A DNA stretch of 64,000 bases from Lachnospiraceae bacterium (GCA_017935565.1 JAGBHK010000017.1:62001-126000); one strand, 5' to 3'; positions 25,024 to 35,168 are shown, numbered from the stretch's first letter. Notes: generated by a model from the sequence alone, not told the origin. Numbers and translations: made by a program.

Positions 25024-26838
25024 TTAATCATTCTGCTCTTTAATCCATGCATCCATACGCTCATCAATTATTTCAAAAAATGTAGGACCTGTTTCAAGTA
25101 AAAATTTATGGAATTCTATTTCATCAAAATCTTCCACTTTTTTCTCTGCTTTATCTTTTAATTCAAGGAATTCGAGGCAACCGATGTAGTACTGAAGATA
25201 TACGCCTGGGTCGTCGATTAATGTGTAATAAAGTTCATTTACAAGTTCTTCATCATATATTCCGAAGACTCCAAGATAATATTCAACTTCTTCAATATCC
25301 CAACCTTCATAATGTATACCCATATCAATTCTTGAATATAAAGCAAAACTGTATCTGTCATTTGCAAATGTAAACGATGCTAATTTTTTATTCATTCCAG
25401 CAAAAAGATAAGAATAATATTCAACATATGTTGCCCATCCCTCACTATAGCCGCCAAAATGCATAACATTTCTAATAGGGTCAGGATTTGTACTTGCAAA
25501 ATAATAGTGCTGGTACATATGCCCAGGAACACCTTCATGCGCCAATGTTGAGAAAAGATTCATAGATTCGTATTCTTCACTATGGTTAATATAAATCATA
25601 TTTTTATCCTTGTTATCAATTGGTGGAACAAGGTAAAATGCTGGACTCATAGTTGATTCTAACGATTCTGGAACATCTTTTACCACAAAAGGTATCTCAT
25701 CTGTCTTAGGAAAATATTTTTCCGCCTTTTCAATGTCTAGTAATATAGCAGTTTGAGGCTCCAAAGTAGGATACTTGAAACTCTCAAATTTATCGTAAAT
25801 ATCAGGATCCTGTTCAATTAAATTTACAACAATGGACAATGTATCAGATAAATCTTCTTCTGTAGATTCGATTAATTCTTCAACATTTTTTTCGGAACCA
25901 GTGTAGTCTCTTACTAGAAGTTCGTAATATTCTTTGCCATCAGTAAATTCTGATAATCCAAGTTCTGTTTTTCTAGAACCTTTTAAATCAGACAGAGTTT
26001 CTATAATATTTTCGTATGCTGGAACAAGGTTCTCATTAATTGCAGTTTCAAAACGTTTAACATATTCGGTCTTTTTATCACCAGTAATGCTGTAAGCATC
26101 TAATTTGTCTTCAAAAATACTTATGAGACAGTTTTCGTCACCTTCTATAAATGACTGGCATTGCTCGATAACTGTGTCAGCATTTGTATCTGTAAGAAAA
26201 TAACCTTCTTTTGCTCTTGTTTTTTCAAATTCCAACATTGGGTTAATATATTCGTCGATTGTTTCCATTAAATGAATATAATCGTCAATATCTTCATCGT
26301 CAAAAAAATCAAATTCGGAGAAGATAACGGGTATCTGTGATTGGATACCATTCATTGGAGAAAATACTTCCTCCAAAAGATAATAATCTTTGGCTGCATA
26401 TGAATTTTCAATATATTTTTGAATTGTATCAAAAGTCAATTTTTGCTCGTCTGTAAGTAAGTCATAATCAAAAGTATCGAGTTTATCAAGGATTTCTTTC
26501 TGTAATTTATAGTCTTCTTCAATACTTTCTATCGATACAGGTTCGCCCCAAGTGGCTTCTTCAAAAACAATGCCATATTCCTCTGGATTTTCCAATGAAA
26601 AACGTGTTGAAACATAATCTTCGGACATCTCCATGATAAATAATTCTTTCGTATAAGCATCAAATTCTTCTTGCACTTTTGCAGCGTCCTTGGAATCAAT
26701 TGACTCTTCTTTTGCATCATTTTCTTTGTTATCTTCACCGTTATCATTCTTTTTACATCCTGTAAATAGCATAGATGAAGTCAAAGCAAATATAAGAAAA
26801 ATAGCAGATAATTTTCTGAATAAATTATGTTTTTTCAT
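25024..26838 (-). CDS. DUF885 lipoprotein, putative metallopeptidase
   Basis: 604 residues. The start is the ATG five to six bases after GGGAG; it gives a standard lipoprotein signal (KKHNLFRKLSAIFLIFALTSSMLFTGC) with the lipidated Cys near 27 followed by a charged linker (about 28-55). The body matches DUF885, with the HEGVPGHMYQHYYF segment (about 433-446) in which His-Glu and the second His form the HExxxGH-like metal site. Family members are presumed surface peptidases of Gram-positive bacteria. It stands alone, convergent with the previous operon. Confidence 0.87.
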   Translation of the reverse strand: MKKHNLFRKLSAIFLIFALTSSMLFTGCKKNDNGEDNKENDAKEESIDSKDAAKVQEEFDAYTKELFIMEMSEDYVSTRFSLENPEEYGIVFEEATWGEPVSIESIEEDYKLQKEILDKLDTFDYDLLTDEQKLTFDTIQKYIENSYAAKDYYLLEEVFSPMNGIQSQIPVIFSEFDFFDDEDIDDYIHLMETIDEYINPMLEFEKTRAKEGYFLTDTNADTVIEQCQSFIEGDENCLISIFEDKLDAYSITGDKKTEYVKRFETAINENLVPAYENIIETLSDLKGSRKTELGLSEFTDGKEYYELLVRDYTGSEKNVEELIESTEEDLSDTLSIVVNLIEQDPDIYDKFESFKYPTLEPQTAILLDIEKAEKYFPKTDEIPFVVKDVPESLESTMSPAFYLVPPIDNKDKNMIYINHSEEYESMNLFSTLAHEGVPGHMYQHYYFASTNPDPIRNVMHFGGYSEGWATYVEYYSYLFAGMNKKLASFTFANDRYSFALYSRIDMGIHYEGWDIEEVEYYLGVFGIYDEELVNELYYTLIDDPGVYLQYYIGCLEFLELKDKAEKKVEDFDEIEFHKFLLETGPTFFEIIDERMDAWIKEQND

Positions 26839-26952
26839 AAATAACTCCCTTCGCAAATTTATATTTATTAATATGAAGTATAAACTGAAATTAATATATT
26901 TTCAATCTTTTAAAAATCTAAATTTGAAAAAGTCAATAGGAAATAATTCCTA

Positions 26953-26980
26953 TTGAAATATTTTTTAAAAGTAGTATCAT
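26953..26980 (+). promoter_or_regulatory. Promoter for the large secreted protein
   Basis: TTGAAA (26953-26958) and TATCAT (26975-26980) with a 16-bp spacer. Confidence 0.6.
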
Positions 26981-27034
26981 ACTCCTAAGTCGTTGCTTTT
27001 TCTTGGAGAGAGGAAAGGGCATAAGGTAAATTCA

Positions 27035-29509
27035 GTGGGAAAAGATTTATTTAAAAAAGTATTATTTTTGTGTATCTGCATTTTTTTCGGAGCCTTGCTT
27101 TCGAAAGATGCATCAGCGTCGGAGGAGATATATTTTGATGAAGAGGGGAATTTGAATTATATCACCTACGATAAAAAAGCTACATCTGCAACTTCTTATA
27201 AAGCGATAGGGTGGATTCTAAAACGCTATGATGCGCCCATTAATGCTTCTGGGCAGCAGTATGTAATTGTGAGAAAAATTGAATATGTAGTTGAAGATGA
27301 AGATAATCCTGGATATTTGTACTGCCATTTTTGGTCAGATAAGGATGAAATTTTAGATGCAGTAGAGGCAGTTTCATCGGAATGGAGAAAACAGTTAGAA
27401 ACTTATGGTGATATGGTATATATAGATAGTGTTATGACTGTGTGTAAAAGTGGTGTACCCCTTGGAAATGTCGATAAAAGTGGAACTTGTACGGGAGAGG
27501 TGTATTATACTTTGGAAGGAATTCAAAATGCAAGACCATGGGCTAACAAACAGTATTTAACAGCATATTATGACCTTCAATTAAGATTTCCGATTTTGAC
27601 AAAAGTTCCGAGTTTGACATATGATTCTCCGAAAACAGAAAATAAATCATATATTTCATCTTCAATGTCAGCACTTAGAGTGGATTCTGATGAATATGAT
27701 GTGAGCGCAGCTATTCCTGCAGGTGAGAATATTGATTTTATTGGAAGTTGCGATAAGTATCAATACAAGGTTAACTATGATGTTAGTACATGCGTGGTTT
27801 ATGTTCCTGTTGAAGTAAAGATTGATTATATTATAAAATGGGTTGATTTTGAGGGGAAGTCCCAAAGTGAAAATCGCACTATATCAAAGTGGTATAAAGT
27901 GCCAAAAACAGTTGGTTTTACGTCGATAAAAAGTGTTGATGTATATGATTTGCAAGATGTAAGCGTGAAATCGAGTGTGCTAGATGCGACTACATTGTAT
28001 ACGAATTCGGATACGTGGACTTCCTATTCGCTGGTACGTTATGGTGAAGTGGAAAAAAGGTTTAATTCGCAATCGTACAGTTGTTATGCGGGGAAAGTAA
28101 CGGTTTCTTCAAAGGATTTTAAAAAACCAGCAATTCCTGAAACTAATTATTATGAGGCTGCAAAAAATGCTACTAGTAACTTTAAAGTAAGAAGTGATTG
28201 CTTATCTATTGACGGTAAGACTTTATTGTCAAATTCTTATGCTACTTTAAATGGATATGAGTTTACGCCTTCTTCCTGTGACAGACATACTTTTAGTAAG
28301 GATGATGTTAAAACCTTGGATACTAGTAGCAATGGATGGCATAAGGATTTTGTGCTTACCTGTAAGTATAAGGTGAAAAACGGTACTAAAACCAAAACCG
28401 TTACCAACAAAAATATTAATGCTATAAGAATTCATACGCCGATAGTGGCAAAAGTATTTGCAAGGGGAGATAAGACCTTAAATCAAGCGGATACCCCTGA
28501 AAATATGGATATAGTCTTGGGGGCTGAATTTTACGTGTATGTGGATAATTTTGGGATGCATAATAATATAAAAGGATACGGAGTCAGGGATTATTCAAAA
28601 TATGTTGGAAGTAAGTATATACGATTTCCTTTTAAGGTGTGGTATGAAGGAGAATTGTATGAGGAATTACAATGGATTTCTATAGGAAACGGCGTTGCAA
28701 CGTTTACATTGCCAGAGGATGTAAGCGTAGGACGGTATGAGGTAGAATGCTTGTCTGTTGCCAAAAACGGAATGATATCGTCACCTTATGGTGTAGGTAA
28801 TAACAGAAATATAGCAGAATACGGTGCGTATACTACAAATTTTGTAAATGTTATAGGTCGTATCTATGATTTTAAAGTTGAAAATACTATTACCTATGTG
28901 GCCGGCGATAAAGATAAGGATGGTGCACCTGTTACACTAGATGAAAATGTTCAATTTATGCCAGTTTCTTATTCTGTAGCAGAAGATAAGGTTTATAAAA
29001 TATCAGTGTCAACTTTAGGTGATGTTTTGGAGAACGATAAAGTATTTGCCAATATAAACTATTATTACGTAGATGACGGTGAGGTTGTTTTGGTGGATTT
29101 ATATGAAGAAAATGCGAATAAATTAATTAAATGCGTCGAGGAAATAGAGTTAAGTGGAGAAAAGGCAGATTTAAACCAGTATCAATGGACTAGCAACTAT
29201 GCGATACCACATAATTTTATTGCAGTAAATAAAGGTAGTGAACTAAATGATTTGAAAAATAAAATTATTAGAGGTAAAACGATTTTTATTTCATTTGATT
29301 TTGTTTTTGAAAATACTGCTTCGAAGAATTTACTGTATGTAAATGGGGAAAACTTCCTAAATGGATACTGCAACATGTGGAAAACACAAGGCGGAGAAAC
29401 TGTTCTAACATGGGAAAATGAACAAGTTTTTATCAAGGATGGAACGGCATTTATGACTAAGGTGAGTGAAAAAACCAAATATGATTATGAAGTAAATGGT
29501 ACGCATTAG
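27035..29509 (+). CDS. Large secreted protein of unknown function
   Basis: About 824 residues. I favour the GTG (MGKDLFKKVLFL) because AAGG lies nine bases upstream and it opens a clean signal peptide with cleavage after a DASAS motif near residue 30; in-frame TTG codons at 26993 and 27002 are alternatives, so the exact start is uncertain. The mature part is rich in Tyr, Asp, Ser, Thr and Asn, seems all-beta, and shows no cell-wall sorting signal, SLH or LysM motif. A stretch near 470-540 (HTPIVAKVFARGDKTLNQADTPENM, shortened) looks like the start of a repeated beta module. I recognise no family. It has its own promoter and lies just before metG. Confidence 0.72.
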   Translation: MGKDLFKKVLFLCICIFFGALLSKDASASEEIYFDEEGNLNYITYDKKATSATSYKAIGWILKRYDAPINASGQQYVIVRKIEYVVEDEDNPGYLYCHFWSDKDEILDAVEAVSSEWRKQLETYGDMVYIDSVMTVCKSGVPLGNVDKSGTCTGEVYYTLEGIQNARPWANKQYLTAYYDLQLRFPILTKVPSLTYDSPKTENKSYISSSMSALRVDSDEYDVSAAIPAGENIDFIGSCDKYQYKVNYDVSTCVVYVPVEVKIDYIIKWVDFEGKSQSENRTISKWYKVPKTVGFTSIKSVDVYDLQDVSVKSSVLDATTLYTNSDTWTSYSLVRYGEVEKRFNSQSYSCYAGKVTVSSKDFKKPAIPETNYYEAAKNATSNFKVRSDCLSIDGKTLLSNSYATLNGYEFTPSSCDRHTFSKDDVKTLDTSSNGWHKDFVLTCKYKVKNGTKTKTVTNKNINAIRIHTPIVAKVFARGDKTLNQADTPENMDIVLGAEFYVYVDNFGMHNNIKGYGVRDYSKYVGSKYIRFPFKVWYEGELYEELQWISIGNGVATFTLPEDVSVGRYEVECLSVAKNGMISSPYGVGNNRNIAEYGAYTTNFVNVIGRIYDFKVENTITYVAGDKDKDGAPVTLDENVQFMPVSYSVAEDKVYKISVSTLGDVLENDKVFANINYYYVDDGEVVLVDLYEENANKLIKCVEEIELSGEKADLNQYQWTSNYAIPHNFIAVNKGSELNDLKNKIIRGKTIFISFDFVFENTASKNLLYVNGENFLNGYCNMWKTQGGETVLTWENEQVFIKDGTAFMTKVSEKTKYDYEVNGTH

Positions 29510-29519
29510 GCTTTTTTCC

Positions 29520-29548
29520 TTGACAAATCCCATATCCTGGAATAAACT
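29520..29548 (+). promoter_or_regulatory. Promoter for metG-tatD-rsmA
   Basis: TTGACA (29520-29525) and TAAACT (29543-29548), spacer 17 bp, 36 bases before the metG start. No T-box leader is present. Confidence 0.7.
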
Positions 29549-29584
29549 TAAATGAAGATTTTCAATAAAAGGAAGTGGAAAAAG

Positions 29585-31534
29585 ATGGATAAGAAAAGAT
29601 ATTATATTTCAACAGCAATAGCATATACATCAGGTAAACCACATATTGGTAATACCTACGAGATAGTTTTGGCAGATAGTATTGCCAGATTTAAGAGAAT
29701 GCAGGGATATGATGTATTCTTCCAAACTGGTACAGATGAGCATGGCCAGAAGATTGAACTTAAAGCAGCTGAACAGGGTATTACACCAAAGGAATTTGTT
29801 GATGGTGTAGCTGGTCAGATTAAGGATATTTGGGATATGATGAACACTTCTTATGATAAATTTATCGGAACAACTGATGAATATCATGAGAAACAGGTTC
29901 AGAAGATTTTTAAGAAACTTTATGATAAAGGTGATATATACAAAGGACATTATGAAGGTATGTATTGTACTCCATGTGAGTCATTCTTTACAGCATCTCA
30001 GCTTGTAGATGGTAAATGTCCTGACTGTGGAAGAGAATGTCACAAAGCACAGGAAGAAGCGTACTTCTTAAAACTTAGCAATTATACTGACAGACTTATT
30101 AAGCATATTGAAGAAAATCCAGATTTCATTCAACCTGAATCAAGAAAGAACGAGATGATGAATAACTTCATCAAAGCGGGTCTTCAGGATTTGTGTGTAT
30201 CTAGAACATCTTTCAAATGGGGAATCCCTGTTGATTTTGATGACAAGCATGTTATCTATGTTTGGGTAGATGCTCTTTCGAACTATATCACTGGTCTTGG
30301 ATATGATGTTGATGGAAATCATGGCGATAATTATAATAAGTATTGGCCTGCAGATTTACATTTGATTGGTAAAGATATTTTAAGATTCCATACAATTTAT
30401 TGGCCAATCATTCTTATGGCACTTGATTTACCACTTCCAAAGCAGATTTTTGGACATCCATGGTTGTTACAGGGTGATGGAAAGATGAGTAAGTCAAAGG
30501 GTAATGTTATATATGCGGATGACCTTGTTAATTTCTTTGGTGTTGATGCAGTTCGTTACTTTGTTCTTCATGAGATGCCATTTGAAAATGATGGTGTTAT
30601 TACTTGGGAACTTTTAGTTGAAAGACTTAATTCAGAACTTGCTAATACATTAGGAAATCTTGTAAATAGAACAGTTTCTATGAGTAACAAATATTTTGGT
30701 GGCGTGGTTACAAATACAAATAATCATGGCGCAGAAGAGTTTGATAATGAACTTATTGCTCTTGCTACATCTACTGCAAAGACTGTTACAGAGAAGATGG
30801 AAAAGAATCGTATAGCAGATGCTATGACTGAAATCTTTACACTCTTTAAGAGATGTAATAAATACATTGATGAAACTATGCCATGGGCTTTAGCTAAAGA
30901 TGAATCTAATCATGATAGACTTAACACAGTATTATATAATCTTGTTGAGGGTATTTACATCGGAGCAACACTTCTTGAGCCATTTATGCCTGAAACTACA
31001 AAGAAGATTCTTGCTCAGTTAAATGTGTCTGAAAGAGCATTTGATACTCTTGGTACTTTTGGTGTATATCCATCAGGAAACAAGGTTGTAGAGAAACCAG
31101 AAATTCTTTTTGCAAGACTTGATTTAGAAGAAGTATTAGCAAAAGTTGAAGAGATGAAGGCTGCAAATGCAGAACCAGAGGTTAAGTACCCTGAAGTTGA
31201 GCCAAAGGAAGAAATCTCAATAGACGATTTTGATAAAGTTCAGATAAGAGTTGGTGAGGTTATTTCTTGTGAACCAGTTAAGAAGGCTAAAAAACTTCTT
31301 TGTTCACAGATTAGAATTGGTAATGAAGTAAGACAGATTGTGTCTGGAATTGCATTGTATTATAAGCCAGAAGAGATGGTAGGAAAGAAGGTTGCGGTTA
31401 TTACTAATTTGAAACCTGTAACTCTTTGTGGAATGTTATCAGAAGGTATGATTTTAGCAGCTTCAGATGATGATGGTAATTTATCAGTTCTTACAGTTGA
31501 TAAGGATATTATCGCAGGTTCTGAAATTAGATAA
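29585..31534 (+). CDS. metG: Methionyl-tRNA synthetase
   Basis: Charges tRNA-Met. The start is the ATG after AAGGAAG; an upstream ATG lies at the promoter. The 649 residues show the class-I marks: PHIGNTYE (HIGH, about 17-24), KMSKSKGN (about 300-307) and a zinc knuckle with four cysteines (CTPCESF...CPDCGRE, about 128-150). The C-terminal 100 residues form an EMAP/Trbp111 tRNA-binding domain (IRVGEVISCEPVKKAKKLL onward), which dimerises MetRS in many bacteria. Twelve bases separate it from tatD. Confidence 0.97.
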   Translation: MDKKRYYISTAIAYTSGKPHIGNTYEIVLADSIARFKRMQGYDVFFQTGTDEHGQKIELKAAEQGITPKEFVDGVAGQIKDIWDMMNTSYDKFIGTTDEYHEKQVQKIFKKLYDKGDIYKGHYEGMYCTPCESFFTASQLVDGKCPDCGRECHKAQEEAYFLKLSNYTDRLIKHIEENPDFIQPESRKNEMMNNFIKAGLQDLCVSRTSFKWGIPVDFDDKHVIYVWVDALSNYITGLGYDVDGNHGDNYNKYWPADLHLIGKDILRFHTIYWPIILMALDLPLPKQIFGHPWLLQGDGKMSKSKGNVIYADDLVNFFGVDAVRYFVLHEMPFENDGVITWELLVERLNSELANTLGNLVNRTVSMSNKYFGGVVTNTNNHGAEEFDNELIALATSTAKTVTEKMEKNRIADAMTEIFTLFKRCNKYIDETMPWALAKDESNHDRLNTVLYNLVEGIYIGATLLEPFMPETTKKILAQLNVSERAFDTLGTFGVYPSGNKVVEKPEILFARLDLEEVLAKVEEMKAANAEPEVKYPEVEPKEEISIDDFDKVQIRVGEVISCEPVKKAKKLLCSQIRIGNEVRQIVSGIALYYKPEEMVGKKVAVITNLKPVTLCGMLSEGMILAASDDDGNLSVLTVDKDIIAGSEIR

Positions 31535-31545
31535 GGATTGTTTAT

Positions 31546-32331
31546 ATGATATTTGATACACATGCGCATTTTGATGATGCCAGGTACGATGATGACAGAG
31601 ATAAAATAATTAAGACTATGCAAGAACATGGAGTGCGCCACATTGTAAATGTTGGCGCCTCTTTGCGTGGTTGCTTTGATTCGGTTAGATTGGCAAATAA
31701 ATATGATTTTATATATCCAGCTATCGGAATTCATCCTAGTGATACGGCTGTTTTAGAAGAAGATGAAGAAAATTTTGAAATAGTAAAAAGGATGGCCGCG
31801 CTTAAAGAAGTGGTTGCAGTAGGTGAGATTGGACTTGATTACTATTGGGATGAGCCTGATAGGGAAATCCAGATAAAATGGTTTAAAAGACAACTAGAAC
31901 TTGCCAGAGAACTTAAGAAACCAGTAAATATTCATTCGAGAGATGCTGCTAAAGATACGGTGGATATTATGAAAGAAATGCATGCCGATGAAATTGGCGG
32001 AATAATTCATTGTTTTTCATACGGTGTTGATATGGCGAAAATCTTTTTGGATATGGGATTTTATTTAGGAATTGGCGGTGTTGTTACATTTAAGAATGGC
32101 AAGAAACTAAAAGAAGTTGTTGAAATGGCGCCTATAGATAGAATTGTTATAGAAACAGATAGTCCTTATTTATCACCTGAACCATACAGAGGTAAGAGAA
32201 ATAACTCGATGTATCTTGAAAATGTTGTTAAAGAAATTGCAAAGATAAAAGGCTTGTCGGAAGAAGAAGTGAAAAAAATAACTTATGAAAATGCATTGAA
32301 AGTATACAATTTGCAGGAAGGAGTGGAATAA
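31546..32331 (+). CDS. tatD: TatD-family metal-dependent DNase
   Basis: 261 residues of the TatD amidohydrolase fold. Metal ligands: DTHAHFDD at the N-terminus, the Glu of VGEIGLDYYWD (about 90-100), HSRDA (about 127-131), HCFSY (about 152-156) and ETDSPYLSP (about 202-210). TatD enzymes are 3'-5' exonucleases involved in DNA repair. The classical Firmicute order metG-tatD-rsmA is kept. Its TAA shares a base with the rsmA ATG (TAATG). Confidence 0.96.
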   Translation: MIFDTHAHFDDARYDDDRDKIIKTMQEHGVRHIVNVGASLRGCFDSVRLANKYDFIYPAIGIHPSDTAVLEEDEENFEIVKRMAALKEVVAVGEIGLDYYWDEPDREIQIKWFKRQLELARELKKPVNIHSRDAAKDTVDIMKEMHADEIGGIIHCFSYGVDMAKIFLDMGFYLGIGGVVTFKNGKKLKEVVEMAPIDRIVIETDSPYLSPEPYRGKRNNSMYLENVVKEIAKIKGLSEEEVKKITYENALKVYNLQEGVE

Positions 32332-33188
32332 TGGCAACACTTGGAATACCTAAAAATACCATTGAAATAATACAAAAATATAATTTTATGTTTCAGAAGA
32401 AGTTCGGTCAGAATTTCCTTATTGACACAAGAGTGTTGGAACGAATTATTGAAGCTTCTGGTGTAAGTAAGGATGATATGGTTCTTGAAATTGGACCTGG
32501 TATTGGAACTATGACGCAGTACTTGTGCGAAAATGCAAGAAAGGTTATTGCTGTTGAGATTGACAAAAACCTTATTCCTATACTTTCTGATACATTGTCT
32601 GAATACGATAATGTTAGAGTTATCAATGAAGATATTTTAAAAGTAGATATAAATAAATTGGTTAATGAAGAAAATGATGGTAAACCAATAAAGGTTATAG
32701 CAAACCTGCCATATTACATTACAACACCTATAATTATGGGTCTTTTTGAGAGTCATGTGCCTATTGAAAGTATTACGATTATGGTGCAAAAAGAAGTGGC
32801 TGACAGAATGAAGGTGGGTCCTGGAACAAAGGATTATGGCGCATTATCATTGGCTGTTCAGTATTATGCAGAACCAAAGGTTGTTGCAACTGCACCAGCA
32901 AATTGTTTTATGCCAAGACCTAATGTAGATTCTTCAGTTATTAAACTTACAAGACATGAAAATGTACCTGTCAATGTAAAAGATGAAAAGTTGATGTTTA
33001 AAATAATTAGAGCGTCATTTAATCAGAGAAGAAAGACATTACAAAATAGTATTTGTAATAGTCCTGATTTGCATTTTAGTAAAGCACAGATAGTTGAAGC
33101 GTTGAAGCAAATGGGGCTTAGCGAAACAATACGAGGAGAAGCGCTTACTTTAGAACAGTTTGCTGAATTTACAAATTATTTATGTTAA
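32331..33188 (+). CDS. rsmA: 16S rRNA (adenine1518/1519-N6)-dimethyltransferase
   Basis: KsgA/RsmA dimethylates two adenosines at the 3' end of 16S rRNA. The 285 residues include KKFGQNFLID, the SAM loop LEIGPGIGTMTQYL (about 53-66), the catalytic NLPYYITTP (about 125-133) and the C-terminal FNQRRKTL motif. AAGGAG lies eight bases before the start. Translationally coupled to tatD and followed by a terminator. Confidence 0.97.
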   Translation: MATLGIPKNTIEIIQKYNFMFQKKFGQNFLIDTRVLERIIEASGVSKDDMVLEIGPGIGTMTQYLCENARKVIAVEIDKNLIPILSDTLSEYDNVRVINEDILKVDINKLVNEENDGKPIKVIANLPYYITTPIIMGLFESHVPIESITIMVQKEVADRMKVGPGTKDYGALSLAVQYYAEPKVVATAPANCFMPRPNVDSSVIKLTRHENVPVNVKDEKLMFKIIRASFNQRRKTLQNSICNSPDLHFSKAQIVEALKQMGLSETIRGEALTLEQFAEFTNYLC

Positions 33189-33192
33189 TAAG

Positions 33193-33221
33193 AATGCTTG
33201 GGAAATCCCAAGCATTTTTTT
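33193..33221 (+). terminator. Rho-independent terminator after rsmA
   Basis: aatgcttggg (33193-33202) and cccaagcatt form a 10-bp stem with a four-base loop, followed by seven T. Confidence 0.95.
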
Positions 33222-33261
33222 GTTGCAACCAGCATAAGATGTACAAAAAAGAGAATTTTAA

Positions 33262-33966
33262 GTGAAAAGAGATATATTATATTTAAAGGTTAAAAGTGGC
33301 GCAGGCCAAGGAAGAAGTGCTGGATTTTGTAGAGTTGATCAAATTGGAAATAGAATAAAAATAGGCGTAAATATTAGTAATAATTTACAGATTGACTATA
33401 TGCAAATTGAAAACATAAGGGTAAAAATTCTTTATAGTAATGGTAATTGTTTGGAATATGAGAAAGAATTTAAGAATAATACGTTGTTAATAGATGTAAG
33501 AGAAAACGAAACGGTTGTAGGGATTGAAATCATATATATTTATAAGAATGGTATAAAAATAAAAATTGCAGGAGGAAGGGAGATTGAGGAAAAGATAAAA
33601 CAGATTGAACTAGAAGATACTGTTTATAATGTAGATATGAAGTGTGTTAAGGAGAAGAAAATAACAACGGCAAGTGTGGATGAGGGACCTGTGAAAATAT
33701 CTATAGCTGGCTTATCTGAGTTACCAAGGGAATATTGGCACTTAATGAAAAATAAATTTGTCAATTGCTGCCATGGGAGATATGGTTATATTGGCTACTT
33801 AAAACGTGATGATAAATATATAATTTGTGTTCCGGGCGATATGTGTGAAAACGAGTGTGGTTGTGCTAGAAAATATGGGTTTAATACATATATTGAGGCT
33901 GAAGATGAAAGTAATAAAGGTTATTGGTTATGGGGAGGTAATGGTAGCAAATCTAACAAACAATAA
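33262..33966 (+). CDS. DUF6128-like hypothetical protein
   Basis: 234 residues from GTG; the ribosome site (aaaaagaga) is weak. No signal peptide or membrane segment. The first 100 residues are beta-rich with a KSGAGQGRSAGFCRVDQIGNR-like opening (shortened); the C-terminal 75 residues contain PREYWHLMKNKFV, CHGRYGYIGYL, YIICVPGDMCENE and an ending G-x-WLWGG. This terminal block resembles the DUF6128 domain I know from Lachnospiraceae proteins of unknown function. Cysteine content is raised in the C-terminus (CCHG, CENECGC), which may mean metal binding. It lies between two terminator/promoter gaps. Confidence 0.65.
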   Translation: MKRDILYLKVKSGAGQGRSAGFCRVDQIGNRIKIGVNISNNLQIDYMQIENIRVKILYSNGNCLEYEKEFKNNTLLIDVRENETVVGIEIIYIYKNGIKIKIAGGREIEEKIKQIELEDTVYNVDMKCVKEKKITTASVDEGPVKISIAGLSELPREYWHLMKNKFVNCCHGRYGYIGYLKRDDKYIICVPGDMCENECGCARKYGFNTYIEAEDESNKGYWLWGGNGSKSNKQ

Positions 33967-34055
33967 GCTTCAATTTTGTTTAATGTGAATATTTTTTATG
34001 TTTTTATTTTGGTTTATAATAAACCTATATTATTGTTTGGAATAGGGTGACGCAT

Positions 34056-35168
34056 ATGAGATTTGTAAGAACAGACGACCTGACAAAGGGTATGAGACTT
34101 GCTAAACCTGTATATAACAGAAATGGTGTATTGTTGTATGACAGAAATACAAAACTAACAAAGCAAGGTATAAACAGTATACAGAATTTTGGATTGATTG
34201 GTATTTATATTTTGGAGCCTACTGAACCGCTTCCGCCAATGACTGAAGAAGATATTGAATTCGAGCGTTTTCAGACTATGAGTGTGTTTGGCATCAAAGA
34301 AGATTTGCAGAATATCAATAATGGTAAGGCTGCGCCAAATATCAATAACATAATCAATATTATTATTAAAAATTTTGCTAAAAAGACTTATAAGGCTAAT
34401 TTTCAGCAGAATCATAGAAGTTGCGAGGATTATATCTACAAGCACAGTTTGAGTGTTGCGATTTTATCAACACTTATGTGTGAACGCTTGGGTGTTGAAT
34501 ACGAAAATATGAAGAATGTTATATTTGCCTCGTTGATTCATGATGTTGGTAAATTAAATATTCCAGCGAGTATTAATGTCAAGAAAGTATTGACGGATGA
34601 AGAAAAAAACACTGTGATGTCGCAAGAAAAGCTCGGTGTTAAAGGTGTAATGTCATATGATGAAAATGTGATATCTGCTGATGTTAAAAAATTAGTAGTT
34701 CAAAAATATGAACTTCAAAACCCTAAAATGACCAAGGAGAAGATGGACGAATATCCAATTTTAGCAAGAATAATGCAAGCTGCTGAAGAGTATGATTCGC
34801 TTACTGCAATGAAATTAGGAGAGGACCCTGTTTCAGATATTGTTGCAATTAGAAAGATGCAGGCAAGTGGTATTTATGAAGAAAAACTCATGGATGCATT
34901 ATTAGATAGCTTGAAAATTCTTGTTCCTGGTGTTTGCATTGAATTATCAAATGGAACTACAGGACTTGTAATACGCGGAAATTCCAAAGATGTATTTAAA
35001 CCTATGGTTCTTTGCTTTAATGATAATCAGTTATATGATTTTGAGCAAAGCAATGTAAACTCAACCGTTCAAATCAAAGATGCAATGAAAACTCTCGACA
35101 GAAGAGTTAAGATTGACCAGGCTATTATCGATGAATATATGAAGAAATACGGAAAATTAAAAAGATAA
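34056..35168 (+). CDS. HD-GYP-like protein with degenerate GYP motif
   Basis: 370 residues. The ATG at nine bases downstream of GGGTGA is preferred over the GTG within that site. An N-terminal region (about 1-55, FVRTDDLTKGMRLAKPVY...RNGVLLYD) is the small domain that often precedes HD-GYP domains. The HD domain follows: His at HSLSVAI (about 128), SLIHDVGKLNIP (His162-Asp163). Where HD-GYP proteins have HHE..DG.GYP, this one has VQKYELQNPKM, so the GYP signature is lost while the downstream ILARIMQAAEEYDSLTA helix is kept. It may sense rather than hydrolyse cyclic dinucleotides. A -10-like TATAAT (34015-34020) lies upstream with no convincing -35. Confidence 0.82.
   Translation: MRFVRTDDLTKGMRLAKPVYNRNGVLLYDRNTKLTKQGINSIQNFGLIGIYILEPTEPLPPMTEEDIEFERFQTMSVFGIKEDLQNINNGKAAPNINNIINIIIKNFAKKTYKANFQQNHRSCEDYIYKHSLSVAILSTLMCERLGVEYENMKNVIFASLIHDVGKLNIPASINVKKVLTDEEKNTVMSQEKLGVKGVMSYDENVISADVKKLVVQKYELQNPKMTKEKMDEYPILARIMQAAEEYDSLTAMKLGEDPVSDIVAIRKMQASGIYEEKLMDALLDSLKILVPGVCIELSNGTTGLVIRGNSKDVFKPMVLCFNDNQLYDFEQSNVNSTVQIKDAMKTLDRRVKIDQAIIDEYMKKYGKLKR

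Noticed and set aside
29510..29584. T-box or S-box leader before metG
   Set aside because: The gap is under 80 bases and has only a promoter; no T-box sequence or SAM aptamer.
33966..34056. c-di-GMP riboswitch before the HD-GYP-like gene
   Set aside because: The gap is about 90 bases, very A/T-rich, and shows none of the GEMM core sequences.
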